A stretch of DNA of 36,079 bases, from contig DOKY01000038.1 of NCBI GenBank assembly GCA_003510135.1, forward strand, positions 1 to 36,079, written 5' to 3'. The position numbers and the translations under genes were made by a program. How positions within the stretch are numbered: the first letter of the stretch is position 1; every line of letters starts with the position of its first letter. Source of the stretch: Pseudothermotoga sp. Its GTDB lineage: Bacteria; Thermotogota; Thermotogae; Thermotogales; DSM-5069. The notes beneath the pieces were generated by a model, which worked only from the letters and a program-made list of their open reading frames with translations, ran no database searches and was not told the origin of the DNA. Of this stretch, positions 24,298-31,607 are shown in pieces.

Positions 24298-24714
24298 ATG
24301 ATAGTCTGCATTTTTGTCGAAAGTTCTGAGCATTTCAAAGAAAGAGTGAAAGAGTGGTTCGAAGAGCGAAAGGTGCAAGTGCGTTTCCTTGATAGCGAAG
24401 CGAACGTGGACAGGTTGACCGAGCTGCTGTTCGAACATGCTCGAGACGACACGCGACTTTTGCTGGTTCTCGGAGGTGTGGACGTCAGATCCAAAGCAGT
24501 TTCAAGTATAGCACTGAAAAGGATCTCCGACGGAAGGATCTACACTTTGGAAACGTACCTGTGCGAGTACATCGCGGAGAACTGTCCGGAGTGCTTGCTC
24601 ACTTCGCCAACCGTGGGTTTGAGGAACCAGACCATCATGGTTTCGTTGCCCGATCACGAAGTGGTCTTCAAACTTCTGAGCGTGATACTCAACACGTTAG
24701 AAAGAGGCGGCTGA
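24298..24714 (+). CDS. Degenerate MogA/MoaB-like (MoCF domain) protein
   Basis: A 138-residue protein I assign tentatively to the molybdopterin-binding MoCF fold. The C-terminal half follows the MogA pattern: LLLVLGGVDVRSKAVSS where MogA has the GGTG loop with TPEA, and TVGLRNQTIMVSLPDH where MogA has AGIRGxTLIINLPGSP. The glycine- and acid-rich catalytic loop is altered (GGVD for GGTG), so the cofactor reaction is probably lost. It lies 9 bases after nfnB with a good ribosome site (GAGGAG), and its stop codon sits in the loop of the terminator hairpin. Function unknown; fold assignment is by eye. Confidence 0.6.
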   Translation: MIVCIFVESSEHFKERVKEWFEERKVQVRFLDSEANVDRLTELLFEHARDDTRLLLVLGGVDVRSKAVSSIALKRISDGRIYTLETYLCEYIAENCPECLLTSPTVGLRNQTIMVSLPDHEVVFKLLSVILNTLERGG

Positions 24715-24724
24715 GCCGCCTCTT
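24702..24724. terminator. Bidirectional terminator hairpin between convergent genes
   Basis: AAGAGGCGGC (24702-24711) pairs perfectly with GCCGCCTCTT (24715-24724) around a TGA loop. The loop is the stop codon of the plus-strand gene, and the last stem base is in the stop codon of the amidohydrolase gene. It can serve both directions; the U-tract is short on each side. Confidence 0.75.
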
Positions 24725-25878
24725 CATCTGCTGTAGACGAGCTCGCCGTCGATGTAAACCTTTTCCACAACGGACTTCATGTCGAATGGATGACCCGACC
24801 AGACGACCAGATCCGCGTCCTTGCCGGGTTCTATCGAACCAAGTCTGTCTTCCAGACCGAGAATCTTCGCGGGGTTCAGCGTGAGCATCTTCAACAGATC
24901 CTCTTCCTTCACTCCATAGCGCATCGCGGCCGCCGCCTGGACCGAAGCGAACTCTAAGGGTATCACCGGATGATCGCACATCAGCGCCACGAGCACTCCT
25001 CTTTCAACGAGTATTCTCAGAGCTTCCATGGTCATCTGCCTGAGCTCCAGCTTCGTGGCGAAGGTCATGAGCGGGCCAGCCACGACAGGTATCTTTTTGC
25101 TGGCGAGTATGTCCGCAACCTTGTAGCCCTCCGTGCAGTGTTCTAAGACGATCTTCAGGTTGAACTCCTCGGCGAGTCTGACCGCGGTCAAGATATCGTC
25201 GACGCGGTGCGCGTGTATCCTTGCAGGAAGCTCACGTTTCAGCAGTTTTTCCCCAATTTCGTATTTCAGATCCCTTTCCAGGAAGGGCTTTTTCTCTTTC
25301 GAAGCCTGTGCCTTTTTCTTCATGTAATCTTCCGACTTTAGCAGAAACGTTCTTATGACCGCTGCCGTCCCCATCCTCGTCGTCGGCATCATCTTCTTCT
25401 CAGAATAGACCCTCTTTGGATTTTCCCCGAGCGCCATCTTCACCCCCGCGGGATTTACCAGGCACATATCCAGCGCAGTTCTTCCTCTGAACTTCGCTAT
25501 GAATCCCGTGCCACCGACGGGATTTCCGCTCCCCATCACAACGAAAGCGGTCGTGACACCACCAAAGAGCGCTTTCTTGATCGATTCGTCCTCGGGGTAG
25601 AAAGCATCGATCGCCTGAAGGTGCGCCGTGACGGGATCCGTCATTTCGTTTCCCTCACTCTCAGTCGGTCCCAGACCTTCTGGATACAGTCCAATGTGCG
25701 CGTGGGCGTCGACAAAACCCGGAACCAGGAACTTGCCTTTCAGATCGATCACTTCCACAGACTTCGAAGGCTTGATCTCGCCGATCTTTTTGATCTTCCC
25801 ATCCTCCACGAGCACATCGCCTACGAAAGGTTTCGAAGTGATCGGCAGCACCGTTGCATTCTTGAAGAGCAGTTTCAT
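24724..25878 (-). CDS. Amidohydrolase, imidazolonepropionase-like
   Basis: A 384-residue metal-dependent amidohydrolase, cytoplasmic. Metal and catalytic residues of the superfamily are visible: HAHIG after VPGFVD, IHAHRVDD, VLEHCTEG and MCDHPVIP, and the C-terminal small domain (GSIEPGKDADLVVW, then VYIDGEL). Members labelled imidazolonepropionase-like include cyclic-amide hydrolases and peptidases; the substrate here is unknown. ATG 25878 has GGAGGTGA upstream. It begins 46 bases after the ABC permease gene, so it may be the last gene of the transport operon or have its own promoter. Confidence 0.85.
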   Translation of the reverse strand: MKLLFKNATVLPITSKPFVGDVLVEDGKIKKIGEIKPSKSVEVIDLKGKFLVPGFVDAHAHIGLYPEGLGPTESEGNEMTDPVTAHLQAIDAFYPEDESIKKALFGGVTTAFVVMGSGNPVGGTGFIAKFRGRTALDMCLVNPAGVKMALGENPKRVYSEKKMMPTTRMGTAAVIRTFLLKSEDYMKKKAQASKEKKPFLERDLKYEIGEKLLKRELPARIHAHRVDDILTAVRLAEEFNLKIVLEHCTEGYKVADILASKKIPVVAGPLMTFATKLELRQMTMEALRILVERGVLVALMCDHPVIPLEFASVQAAAAMRYGVKEEDLLKMLTLNPAKILGLEDRLGSIEPGKDADLVVWSGHPFDMKSVVEKVYIDGELVYSR

Positions 25879-25924
25879 TCCTTCACCTCCAATCGTTCGC
25901 TCTGCTTACTTTATGATAACACGC

Positions 25925-26755
25925 TCAGGCCTTGATCGCGCCTTGAGTCAAGCCTTCGACGATGTACTTCTGAGCGAGTGAAAAGACGACGATCGTCGGC
26001 AACAGTGCCACGACGATACCGGCGGCCATCACGTTCCACTGTATTCCGGCCTTCGAAACAAACGAATACAGCGCCACAGGTACTGTCATCTTGCTGTCCG
26101 TGTGCAGGAACAAAACTGCCGTGAAGACCTCGTTCCAGCTGTTGACAAAGCAAAAACTGAATATGGAGCCCACTCCAGGAAGAAGAAGTGGAATCACCAC
26201 TCTGAAAAGCACCTGCAATCTGTTGCAACCATCTATCAGAGCAGCCTCTTCGATCGTTCGGGGCAAGTTCTTCAAAAATGCCCTTGCCATGATCGTGCCG
26301 AACGCGGAGCCGAAACCGCTATAAATGATGATCACAGACGTGAGCGTGTTCGTGAGTTTGAGCCTTGAAAACATCGTGAACTGCGGTATCATGATCAAGT
26401 ATGTGGGTAGCATCTGGACGAAGAAGAGCACGAGTATCAAAAAGGTTCTGAGTTTGAACCTCTCGCGCGTTAGAACGTAACCTGCCATGAGTGAGAAGAA
26501 CGTGGAAAGTCCAGCCGAAACCGTCGCAACAACGAAGGAATTCTTGAAGTACATGTTGAACCTGGCAAAGCTGAAAAGATACCTGTACGCTTCGAAAGTC
26601 GCTTTCGAAGGAAAATATTTCACGGGGAACGTATAAACCTCCGTGGCGGGTTTTATCGAGGTGAGGAATATCCAGAGCAACGGGAAGACGGCCACAACAA
26701 GAAATATCCCAAGTCCAATCGCCCTCAGGATACCGATCGCTCTCTTTCTCTTCAC
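25925..26755 (-). CDS. Sugar ABC transporter permease, MalG type
   Basis: A 276-residue inner-membrane permease with six predicted helices, of the MalG family (CUT1 sugar importers). The cytoplasmic EAA loop that contacts the ATPase is seen as EEAALIDGCNRLQVLFRVVIPLLLPG (about 180-205). GTG 26755 overlaps the MalF-type stop as GTGA. The solute is probably an oligogalacturonide, judged from the GH28 and pectate lyase genes upstream. No ATPase gene is in the cassette, so a shared MsmK/UgpC-like ATPase must be encoded elsewhere (inference). Confidence 0.92.
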   Translation of the reverse strand: MKRKRAIGILRAIGLGIFLVVAVFPLLWIFLTSIKPATEVYTFPVKYFPSKATFEAYRYLFSFARFNMYFKNSFVVATVSAGLSTFFSLMAGYVLTRERFKLRTFLILVLFFVQMLPTYLIMIPQFTMFSRLKLTNTLTSVIIIYSGFGSAFGTIMARAFLKNLPRTIEEAALIDGCNRLQVLFRVVIPLLLPGVGSIFSFCFVNSWNEVFTAVLFLHTDSKMTVPVALYSFVSKAGIQWNVMAAGIVVALLPTIVVFSLAQKYIVEGLTQGAIKA

Positions 26756-27627
26756 AGCTCGAACTCACCCCGTTCGAGGAGGGTCAGATAGATCACAGCG
26801 AAAATCGTTAAGATAGCAGTTATGATCATGCCGAGCGCCGAAGCCAGCCCGAAGTTGTTCCTGTAGTAGACGATGTTTATCATCTGAACGGACAGAATGT
26901 TCGTCGCCCCAGCGGGACCGCCACGCGTCATGCCGTAGATGATGTCGGGAAAGTTCATCACCCAGATGATTCTCAGAAGGACGGTGCTGTAGATCGTTGG
27001 GCGAATGTAAGGTAACGTGACAGAAAACAGTTTTCTGAAGAAACCTGCCCCATCGATCTGTGCGGCCTCGTACAGCTCGCCGGGAATCGACTGGATCGCC
27101 GCGAGCAACATGATGGCGAAGAACGGAATACCGTACCAAACGTTCACTAAGATGACTGAGAACATCGCAAACCTTTCGTCCGAGAGAAATCCTATGGGTG
27201 TTCTTATCAGACCAAGCCTTATGAGAACATCGTTCACGATGCCGAACTGACCGTTCAGGAGCCAGGACCAGAGCAAACCTATGGCAAAACCAGAGAGCGC
27301 CCACGGGTAGAACACCAATCCCATGTACAGCCCTCTACCGAAGAAGGGCTTCGCCAGGAGCAGCGCTAAGATCAGTCCAAACAGGAACTGGAACGCCACC
27401 GAACAGGCGATCCATACTAACGTGTTCCAGAGCAGGCGCGGAAAGGCAGGATCGTTCAAAATTGCCCTATAATTGTCCCAGCCCACAAAGCGCGGATTGT
27501 TCAGGTTGAAAACGGTGAGCCTTTGAAATGAAATTACCCCCCCGCGGGCGAGGGGGTAAAGGTTCACGAAAAAGACGAGCGCAAAAGTGGGAAGAAGCAT
27601 CAATATCCAGAATTTGGATCTCTTCAC
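26752..27627 (-). CDS. Sugar ABC transporter permease, MalF type
   Basis: A 291-residue permease with six predicted helices, pairing with the MalG-type protein. The EAA loop is YEAAQIDGAGFFRKLFSVTLPYIRP (about 180-205). GTG 27627 overlaps the binding-protein stop by the GTGA pattern, and the usual N-terminal region (FWILMLLPTFALVFF) begins directly after. Longer starts would read through the binding-protein gene in another frame. A strong hairpin lies about 70-95 bases into the gene (27534-27559), see separate entry. Confidence 0.92.
   Translation of the reverse strand: MKRSKFWILMLLPTFALVFFVNLYPLARGGVISFQRLTVFNLNNPRFVGWDNYRAILNDPAFPRLLWNTLVWIACSVAFQFLFGLILALLLAKPFFGRGLYMGLVFYPWALSGFAIGLLWSWLLNGQFGIVNDVLIRLGLIRTPIGFLSDERFAMFSVILVNVWYGIPFFAIMLLAAIQSIPGELYEAAQIDGAGFFRKLFSVTLPYIRPTIYSTVLLRIIWVMNFPDIIYGMTRGGPAGATNILSVQMINIVYYRNNFGLASALGMIITAILTIFAVIYLTLLERGEFEL
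27534..27559 (-). other. Intragenic hairpin near the start of the malF-type gene
   Basis: TTACCCCC and GGGGGTAA form a perfect 8-base stem (27534-27541, 27552-27559) around a GC-rich 10-base loop. It is inside codons for YPLARGG, about 70 bases after the permease start. It includes a run of seven C on the plus strand (27537-27543). It may lower permease relative to binding-protein expression. Confidence 0.4.
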
Positions 27628-28883
27628 TTTCTCCCAAGACCCGCCTTTTTCCAGAATTCCGCCCAGGTCTTCAGTGCGTCTTCTGGCTTCATCTTGCCCA
27701 GAAGTACCTGTTGCATCGTCGTCTCGTGTAGTTCGTTCCATTCGCTCCAGGCTTCGTTGTCGAGTGGATACTTGGTGAATTGATAGTGCTCCTTATCCTC
27801 AAACATCGCGGTCCAGCCGTAGAAGGTTTCACTCTTGAAGTAAGGATCGATTTCATAAACTCTCATGTCCACGGGCAGTGCACCGTATTCTCTACACCAG
27901 TACGCGTTGACCTCTGGAGAGTTAAAGAATTCCAAAAACTTCCAAGCCAGATCTTTGTGCTTCGAATAACTCGTGATGCCCCACCCCGCGAAACCGATCG
28001 TCGGATAGGCCTTTCCACCACGACCAATCGGTAGCGGTGCGGTCTTGTAGGTTCCTTCCTTCATGATCTCGTTGAGCAAACCAACCGTGTCCGGATCCTG
28101 GAAGAGATAAGGCGTGATTCCGGAAGCGAAGGCGTTCACTTGCTCGTCGAATCCCCAGTTGATCGAATCTTTTGGCGCCGTCTTGAACAACTCGATGTAG
28201 AACTTGATTCCTTCCAGTGCTCTGGGATCTTCGAAAATGAGTTTTCCATCCTTCTTGAGGTACATGCAGTTCGGATCTATGTCGTCGAAGAAGGATGTCA
28301 TCACAAGATCGATGAACGCCGTCGGATAGCCCTTGCCTCTGAAGTCGAAGCCGTACTGACCGACCTCGGGCTTGGTCAGATTTCGGCAATGCTCCAAAAG
28401 CTCGTCCATCGTCCTGGCAGGTGGTGTGATACCGTACTTCGAGATGACGTCCGGCCTGTAGAACAAGGTCTTGACGTAGATGGCGTTCGGCAAAAGGTAA
28501 GCTGTTCCTTTGTAAGTTCTTGCGGCCTCCAGAACACCGGGAACCAGATGTTTCGTGAGCTCGGATTTGGCGAGGTAAGGCTCGAGTGAGAGAAGCTTTC
28601 CCATGCTCGCGAGTGCGCTCAAAGACCAATCGCCAACCTCAACTATGTCAAGGGGCTCCTCGGCGCTGACCATGAGGTAGATCTTTTGATACGCCGTTTC
28701 ATAAGGTGGAGAGATGAGCTCGATCTTCACTCCGGGATTTTGCGCTTCGAACTTCGAGATGATGTCCTCGAGCACCTTTGTTCTCAGAGGGCTTGTGAAC
28801 ACCTGGATCATGCGGAGCGTCACCTGCTCTGAGAACACCAGCACGGAAAGCAGAACGATCAGGACCAGAATCCACCTTTTCAC
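27624..28883 (-). CDS. Sugar ABC transporter substrate-binding protein (family 1)
   Basis: A 419-residue extracellular solute-binding protein of the maltose-binding type. A signal peptide is clear (KRWILVLIVLLSVLVFS, cut before EQV) and has no lipobox cysteine, usual in Thermotogales. Typical motifs are FEAQNPGVKIEL near residue 48 and the late GFAGWGITSYSKHKDLAWKFLEF. GTG 28883 has GGGAGGTGA upstream. A TAGAAT box lies 20 to 30 bases before the start, so an extra promoter may exist in the 61-base gap after the GH28 gene. Position after the pectate lyase and GH28 genes points to pectin oligomers as ligand (inference). Confidence 0.93.
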   Translation of the reverse strand: MKRWILVLIVLLSVLVFSEQVTLRMIQVFTSPLRTKVLEDIISKFEAQNPGVKIELISPPYETAYQKIYLMVSAEEPLDIVEVGDWSLSALASMGKLLSLEPYLAKSELTKHLVPGVLEAARTYKGTAYLLPNAIYVKTLFYRPDVISKYGITPPARTMDELLEHCRNLTKPEVGQYGFDFRGKGYPTAFIDLVMTSFFDDIDPNCMYLKKDGKLIFEDPRALEGIKFYIELFKTAPKDSINWGFDEQVNAFASGITPYLFQDPDTVGLLNEIMKEGTYKTAPLPIGRGGKAYPTIGFAGWGITSYSKHKDLAWKFLEFFNSPEVNAYWCREYGALPVDMRVYEIDPYFKSETFYGWTAMFEDKEHYQFTKYPLDNEAWSEWNELHETTMQQVLLGKMKPEDALKTWAEFWKKAGLGRK

Positions 28884-28944
28884 AGATTCACCTCCCGAAA
28901 GTTATTCTACACAACTCTCGGGGTTTGAATCGTTTGAAGGTTCT

Positions 28945-30276
28945 TCAGCGCAGCGACAGCCTTCCATCGAAGATCATGTCCGAGAAGAAATTGCTCGTGA
29001 TCCTACAGTTCTTGATCCTCACTTCACAGTGCTCTAACTGTAGAGAACGTTCAACGTCTTCCAGAACACAGTTTTCCAAAAGAACGTTGACTACCTTTGA
29101 ACCCTCCAAACCCTTAATCACAACACCGCATTTTCCACGCACACCTTTGAGGTTCTTCACGAAGATATTTTTCACCTTTGGCGGAAAGTCTCCCACTTCG
29201 TTGTCGTAATCCAAATGGATCACAACGAATTCTTCAGACACGTTCATCGCAAGGTTATCGAAAAAGTAGACATCTTCAATAAATCCTCCCCTTCTCGAAT
29301 TGGACTTTATCCTCAAGACCCTCTCAAGATTAACAAAGAGGTTGTTCGTTGCCACGAGTTTCCTTGCGCCACCAGACATTTCGCTGCCGACGACGAACCC
29401 GCCGTGACTCTTTTGGCTTAAAATCGTGTTGTTTCGAGCCAAAACGTACTCACATGGAACGTTGATGCGCCTTCCATCTTCGTTTCTTCCGGATTTTATG
29501 ACGATCGAATCGTCGCCAGTATCGAAAAAGCAGTTTTCGATCAGAACGTACCTGCAAGATTCCGGATCTACCCCGTCGTTGTTCGGACCCCTGCTCGAGA
29601 TCTTCACGTTCCTGACGATGACGTTCTCACAAAGTACAGGATGGATACACCACATTGGAGAGTTAGTGAGTTCGAAACCTTCCAACAGCACATTCTTACA
29701 CTGGTAGAACTGAATGAAACTTGGCCTCAGGAAATGACCCTCGCCGAAGATTCTTTTCTCCACGGGTACGCCGTTCTTCACCATCTCGGTCAATCTCGCA
29801 ACATCCGGTCCCTGTTGAGGCATGCCAGGTCTCCAGCCGAATTCCTCTTTACCTTTCCAACTCCACCAGTTCCTTTCACTTGCTTGACCATCCAGAACTC
29901 CGTGTCCCGTGATTGCTACGTTCTTTTTGGCGTGCGCGTAGACCAATGGAGAATAGTTGTAAAGCTCCATGCCTTCAAATCTGGTTAAAACAACGGGAAG
30001 AAATCTTCCCGGATCAGCGTGAAACTTTATCAAAGCGTCTTCAAGGTGAAGCTCAACGTTACTCTCCAGGTGTATTGGACCTGTCAGATAAACACCCTTC
30101 GGAACGATGATCCTTCCTCCACCAGCGTCCGAAGCCGCTTCGATGGCATTCCTGAAGGCTTCGGTGCAGTCGCTCTCACCATCGGCAATTGCACCGAAAT
30201 CGAGAACACAGAATTCCCTATTTGGTATCTCAGGTTCGGAAATGTTCGTCATGATCTGCTCAACTAAATGCTCCAT
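28945..30276 (-). CDS. GH28 exo-polygalacturonase, cytoplasmic
   Basis: A 443-residue right-handed beta-helix of family GH28. Catalytic residues are intact: Asp234 in GPNNDGVDP, Asp255-Asp256 in DTGDDSIVI, His291 in SHGGFVVGS and the RIKS motif at 322-325. There is no signal peptide, matching the intracellular exo-polygalacturonase PelB of T. maritima (448 residues) that releases galacturonate from oligomers. ATG 30276 has GGAAGGAGG upstream. It follows the pectate lyase gene by 23 bases. It would act on oligomers brought in by the ABC transporter encoded downstream. Confidence 0.93.
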   Translation of the reverse strand: MEHLVEQIMTNISEPEIPNREFCVLDFGAIADGESDCTEAFRNAIEAASDAGGGRIIVPKGVYLTGPIHLESNVELHLEDALIKFHADPGRFLPVVLTRFEGMELYNYSPLVYAHAKKNVAITGHGVLDGQASERNWWSWKGKEEFGWRPGMPQQGPDVARLTEMVKNGVPVEKRIFGEGHFLRPSFIQFYQCKNVLLEGFELTNSPMWCIHPVLCENVIVRNVKISSRGPNNDGVDPESCRYVLIENCFFDTGDDSIVIKSGRNEDGRRINVPCEYVLARNNTILSQKSHGGFVVGSEMSGGARKLVATNNLFVNLERVLRIKSNSRRGGFIEDVYFFDNLAMNVSEEFVVIHLDYDNEVGDFPPKVKNIFVKNLKGVRGKCGVVIKGLEGSKVVNVLLENCVLEDVERSLQLEHCEVRIKNCRITSNFFSDMIFDGRLSLR

Positions 30277-30299
30277 GGCATCCTCCTTCCCTTTGAGTT

Positions 30300-31382
30300 T
30301 TAGGGTATATCGAAAATCAACTTACCCGCACCGGCCCCCTCAACGACAATGGTAGGCACCTTGTCGGCAGGATCGAGCTTGTAGTCGTAGAAGTCAGCGG
30401 GATTGAAAACGGCTTTTCCTTCCTCAATGAGTCTTTCTTGGGCTTGCTGGCAGTACGTGAACACGTTCTTCGCTTCGTTTTTTCCAAGCGATATGTACCC
30501 TTCAGGAGATGTTCCTGCTTTGCTTGCAGTTGGCACGAATGCGATGTTGGCAGTTTCCATAAGGGTAGCACCGAAACCCATGAAGTTGTTCGCTTCAACA
30601 TGTACTCTTGCCTCACAAGTGGACGCAATTGCATACTGCGGGACCACGTTGCCAGACACACCGCACCTGAAACCCGCACTGTAGAAGTTGTTGAACACGT
30701 GTACCATGCCGAACCTCACCCTTGGCATTCTCTGGATACAGTTCTTGAAGTAATTGTGATGGTACGTCACTTTGTACGCCTCTTTCGCTCTGATCGGATC
30801 CTCTTTGTCACTGCTCCCCACGAGAGAAACTTTGTCATGGTCGACAAATTTGCACCAGGAAACCGTGACGTAACTTGAGTACTTCGTGATGTCAACAGCA
30901 CCATCGTTGCCGTTGACAAAGGTGCAATGGTCAATCCAAACATGGTGCGAGGATTCGATGGAAATGTAATCGTAGTCGTACATTTTTCCCTGAGGATCGT
31001 CCTCCATGTAGAATCCTTCGAAGTGGATATTTCTTATTATTACGTTCTTGCCATTTTTGATCACGAAACCTCCGCCAACGATCTTCGCATCGTTGATTCC
31101 CACGATGGTCTTGTCTGAAGCGATGCTGATCTCTTTCTTCGGTTCGAAGACGATGGTTCCGTCGATAACTATGATGTACTTACCCTCCTTCTTGGCCCAC
31201 TCTTCCAGTTCTTGCGCAGTTCTCACAACCACGATCGGTCCTCCGCAACCTCCCGTCGTTCCGTCTTGCCCCAGCGCACTGACTGCTGCAAAACCGATCG
31301 GCTTTTCACAAAGATCAGCCTTGATCACTCCGAAGACCACGCTCACGGTTGCAAGCAAACTAACCAGTAACAGTTTCCTCAT
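30300..31382 (-). CDS. pelA: Secreted pectate lyase, family PL1
   Basis: A 360-residue beta-helix pectate lyase. The signal peptide (RKLLLVSLLATVSVVFG) indicates export. Family motifs are WIDHCTF at 149-155, calcium-site Asp residues in NDGAVDITKYSS at 159-170, and the catalytic Arg in RMPRVRFG at 218-225. It cuts polygalacturonate by beta-elimination, giving oligomers with an unsaturated end; the T. maritima homologue TM0433 makes mainly unsaturated trimers. ATG 31382 has AAGGGGG upstream. It has its own promoter and a candidate operator, and leads the PL1-GH28-ABC operon. Confidence 0.93.
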   Translation of the reverse strand: MRKLLLVSLLATVSVVFGVIKADLCEKPIGFAAVSALGQDGTTGGCGGPIVVVRTAQELEEWAKKEGKYIIVIDGTIVFEPKKEISIASDKTIVGINDAKIVGGGFVIKNGKNVIIRNIHFEGFYMEDDPQGKMYDYDYISIESSHHVWIDHCTFVNGNDGAVDITKYSSYVTVSWCKFVDHDKVSLVGSSDKEDPIRAKEAYKVTYHHNYFKNCIQRMPRVRFGMVHVFNNFYSAGFRCGVSGNVVPQYAIASTCEARVHVEANNFMGFGATLMETANIAFVPTASKAGTSPEGYISLGKNEAKNVFTYCQQAQERLIEEGKAVFNPADFYDYKLDPADKVPTIVVEGAGAGKLIFDIP

Positions 31383-31393
31383 CGAACCACCCC

Positions 31394-31429
31394 CTTGAAC
31401 TAATTACTTGCTGAACCAACAAGTTCAAG
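31394..31429. promoter_or_regulatory. Inverted-repeat operator candidate for the pelA operon
   Basis: CTTGAACT (31394-31401) and AGTTCAAG (31422-31429) form a perfect inverted repeat with a 20-base spacer; an inner pair TGAAC and GTTCA lies at 31412-31416 and 31423-31427. It is located just downstream of the predicted start point, where a repressor would block transcription. A uronate-responsive GntR or IclR-type regulator is a reasonable guess; none is in the window. Confidence 0.5.
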
Positions 31430-31443
31430 CATCTTCACAAAAA

Positions 31444-31472
31444 ATTTTATCACACAGCAACACCCAGAGCAA
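31444..31472 (-). promoter_or_regulatory. Sigma-A promoter of pelA
   Basis: On the minus strand TTGCTC (31472-31467) and TAAAAT (31449-31444) are separated by exactly 17 bases. The start point would be near 31437, giving a leader of about 55 bases. The rest of the 225-base gap (31473-31607) holds no gene; I see only weak hairpins (GGAC/GTCC, CTGT/ACAG) and no convincing terminator for the TRAP operon. Confidence 0.65.
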
Positions 31473-31607
31473 ACTGCCAACCATTCATCTGTTGCAAAAC
31501 TGCGGAGCGGAAAAACTACTTTCTGTCTTACAACAGAGAATCACCCTGCACCAGCGATCGGACTCTTCGTCCTTTTCTTCAATTACACTCTTCACAGCGA
31601 GCAGAGC

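Noticed and set aside
27537..27543. Run of seven C as a phase-variable tract in the permease gene
   Set aside because: Seven bases is short for phase variation and the gene is intact; the run is better explained as part of the hairpin.
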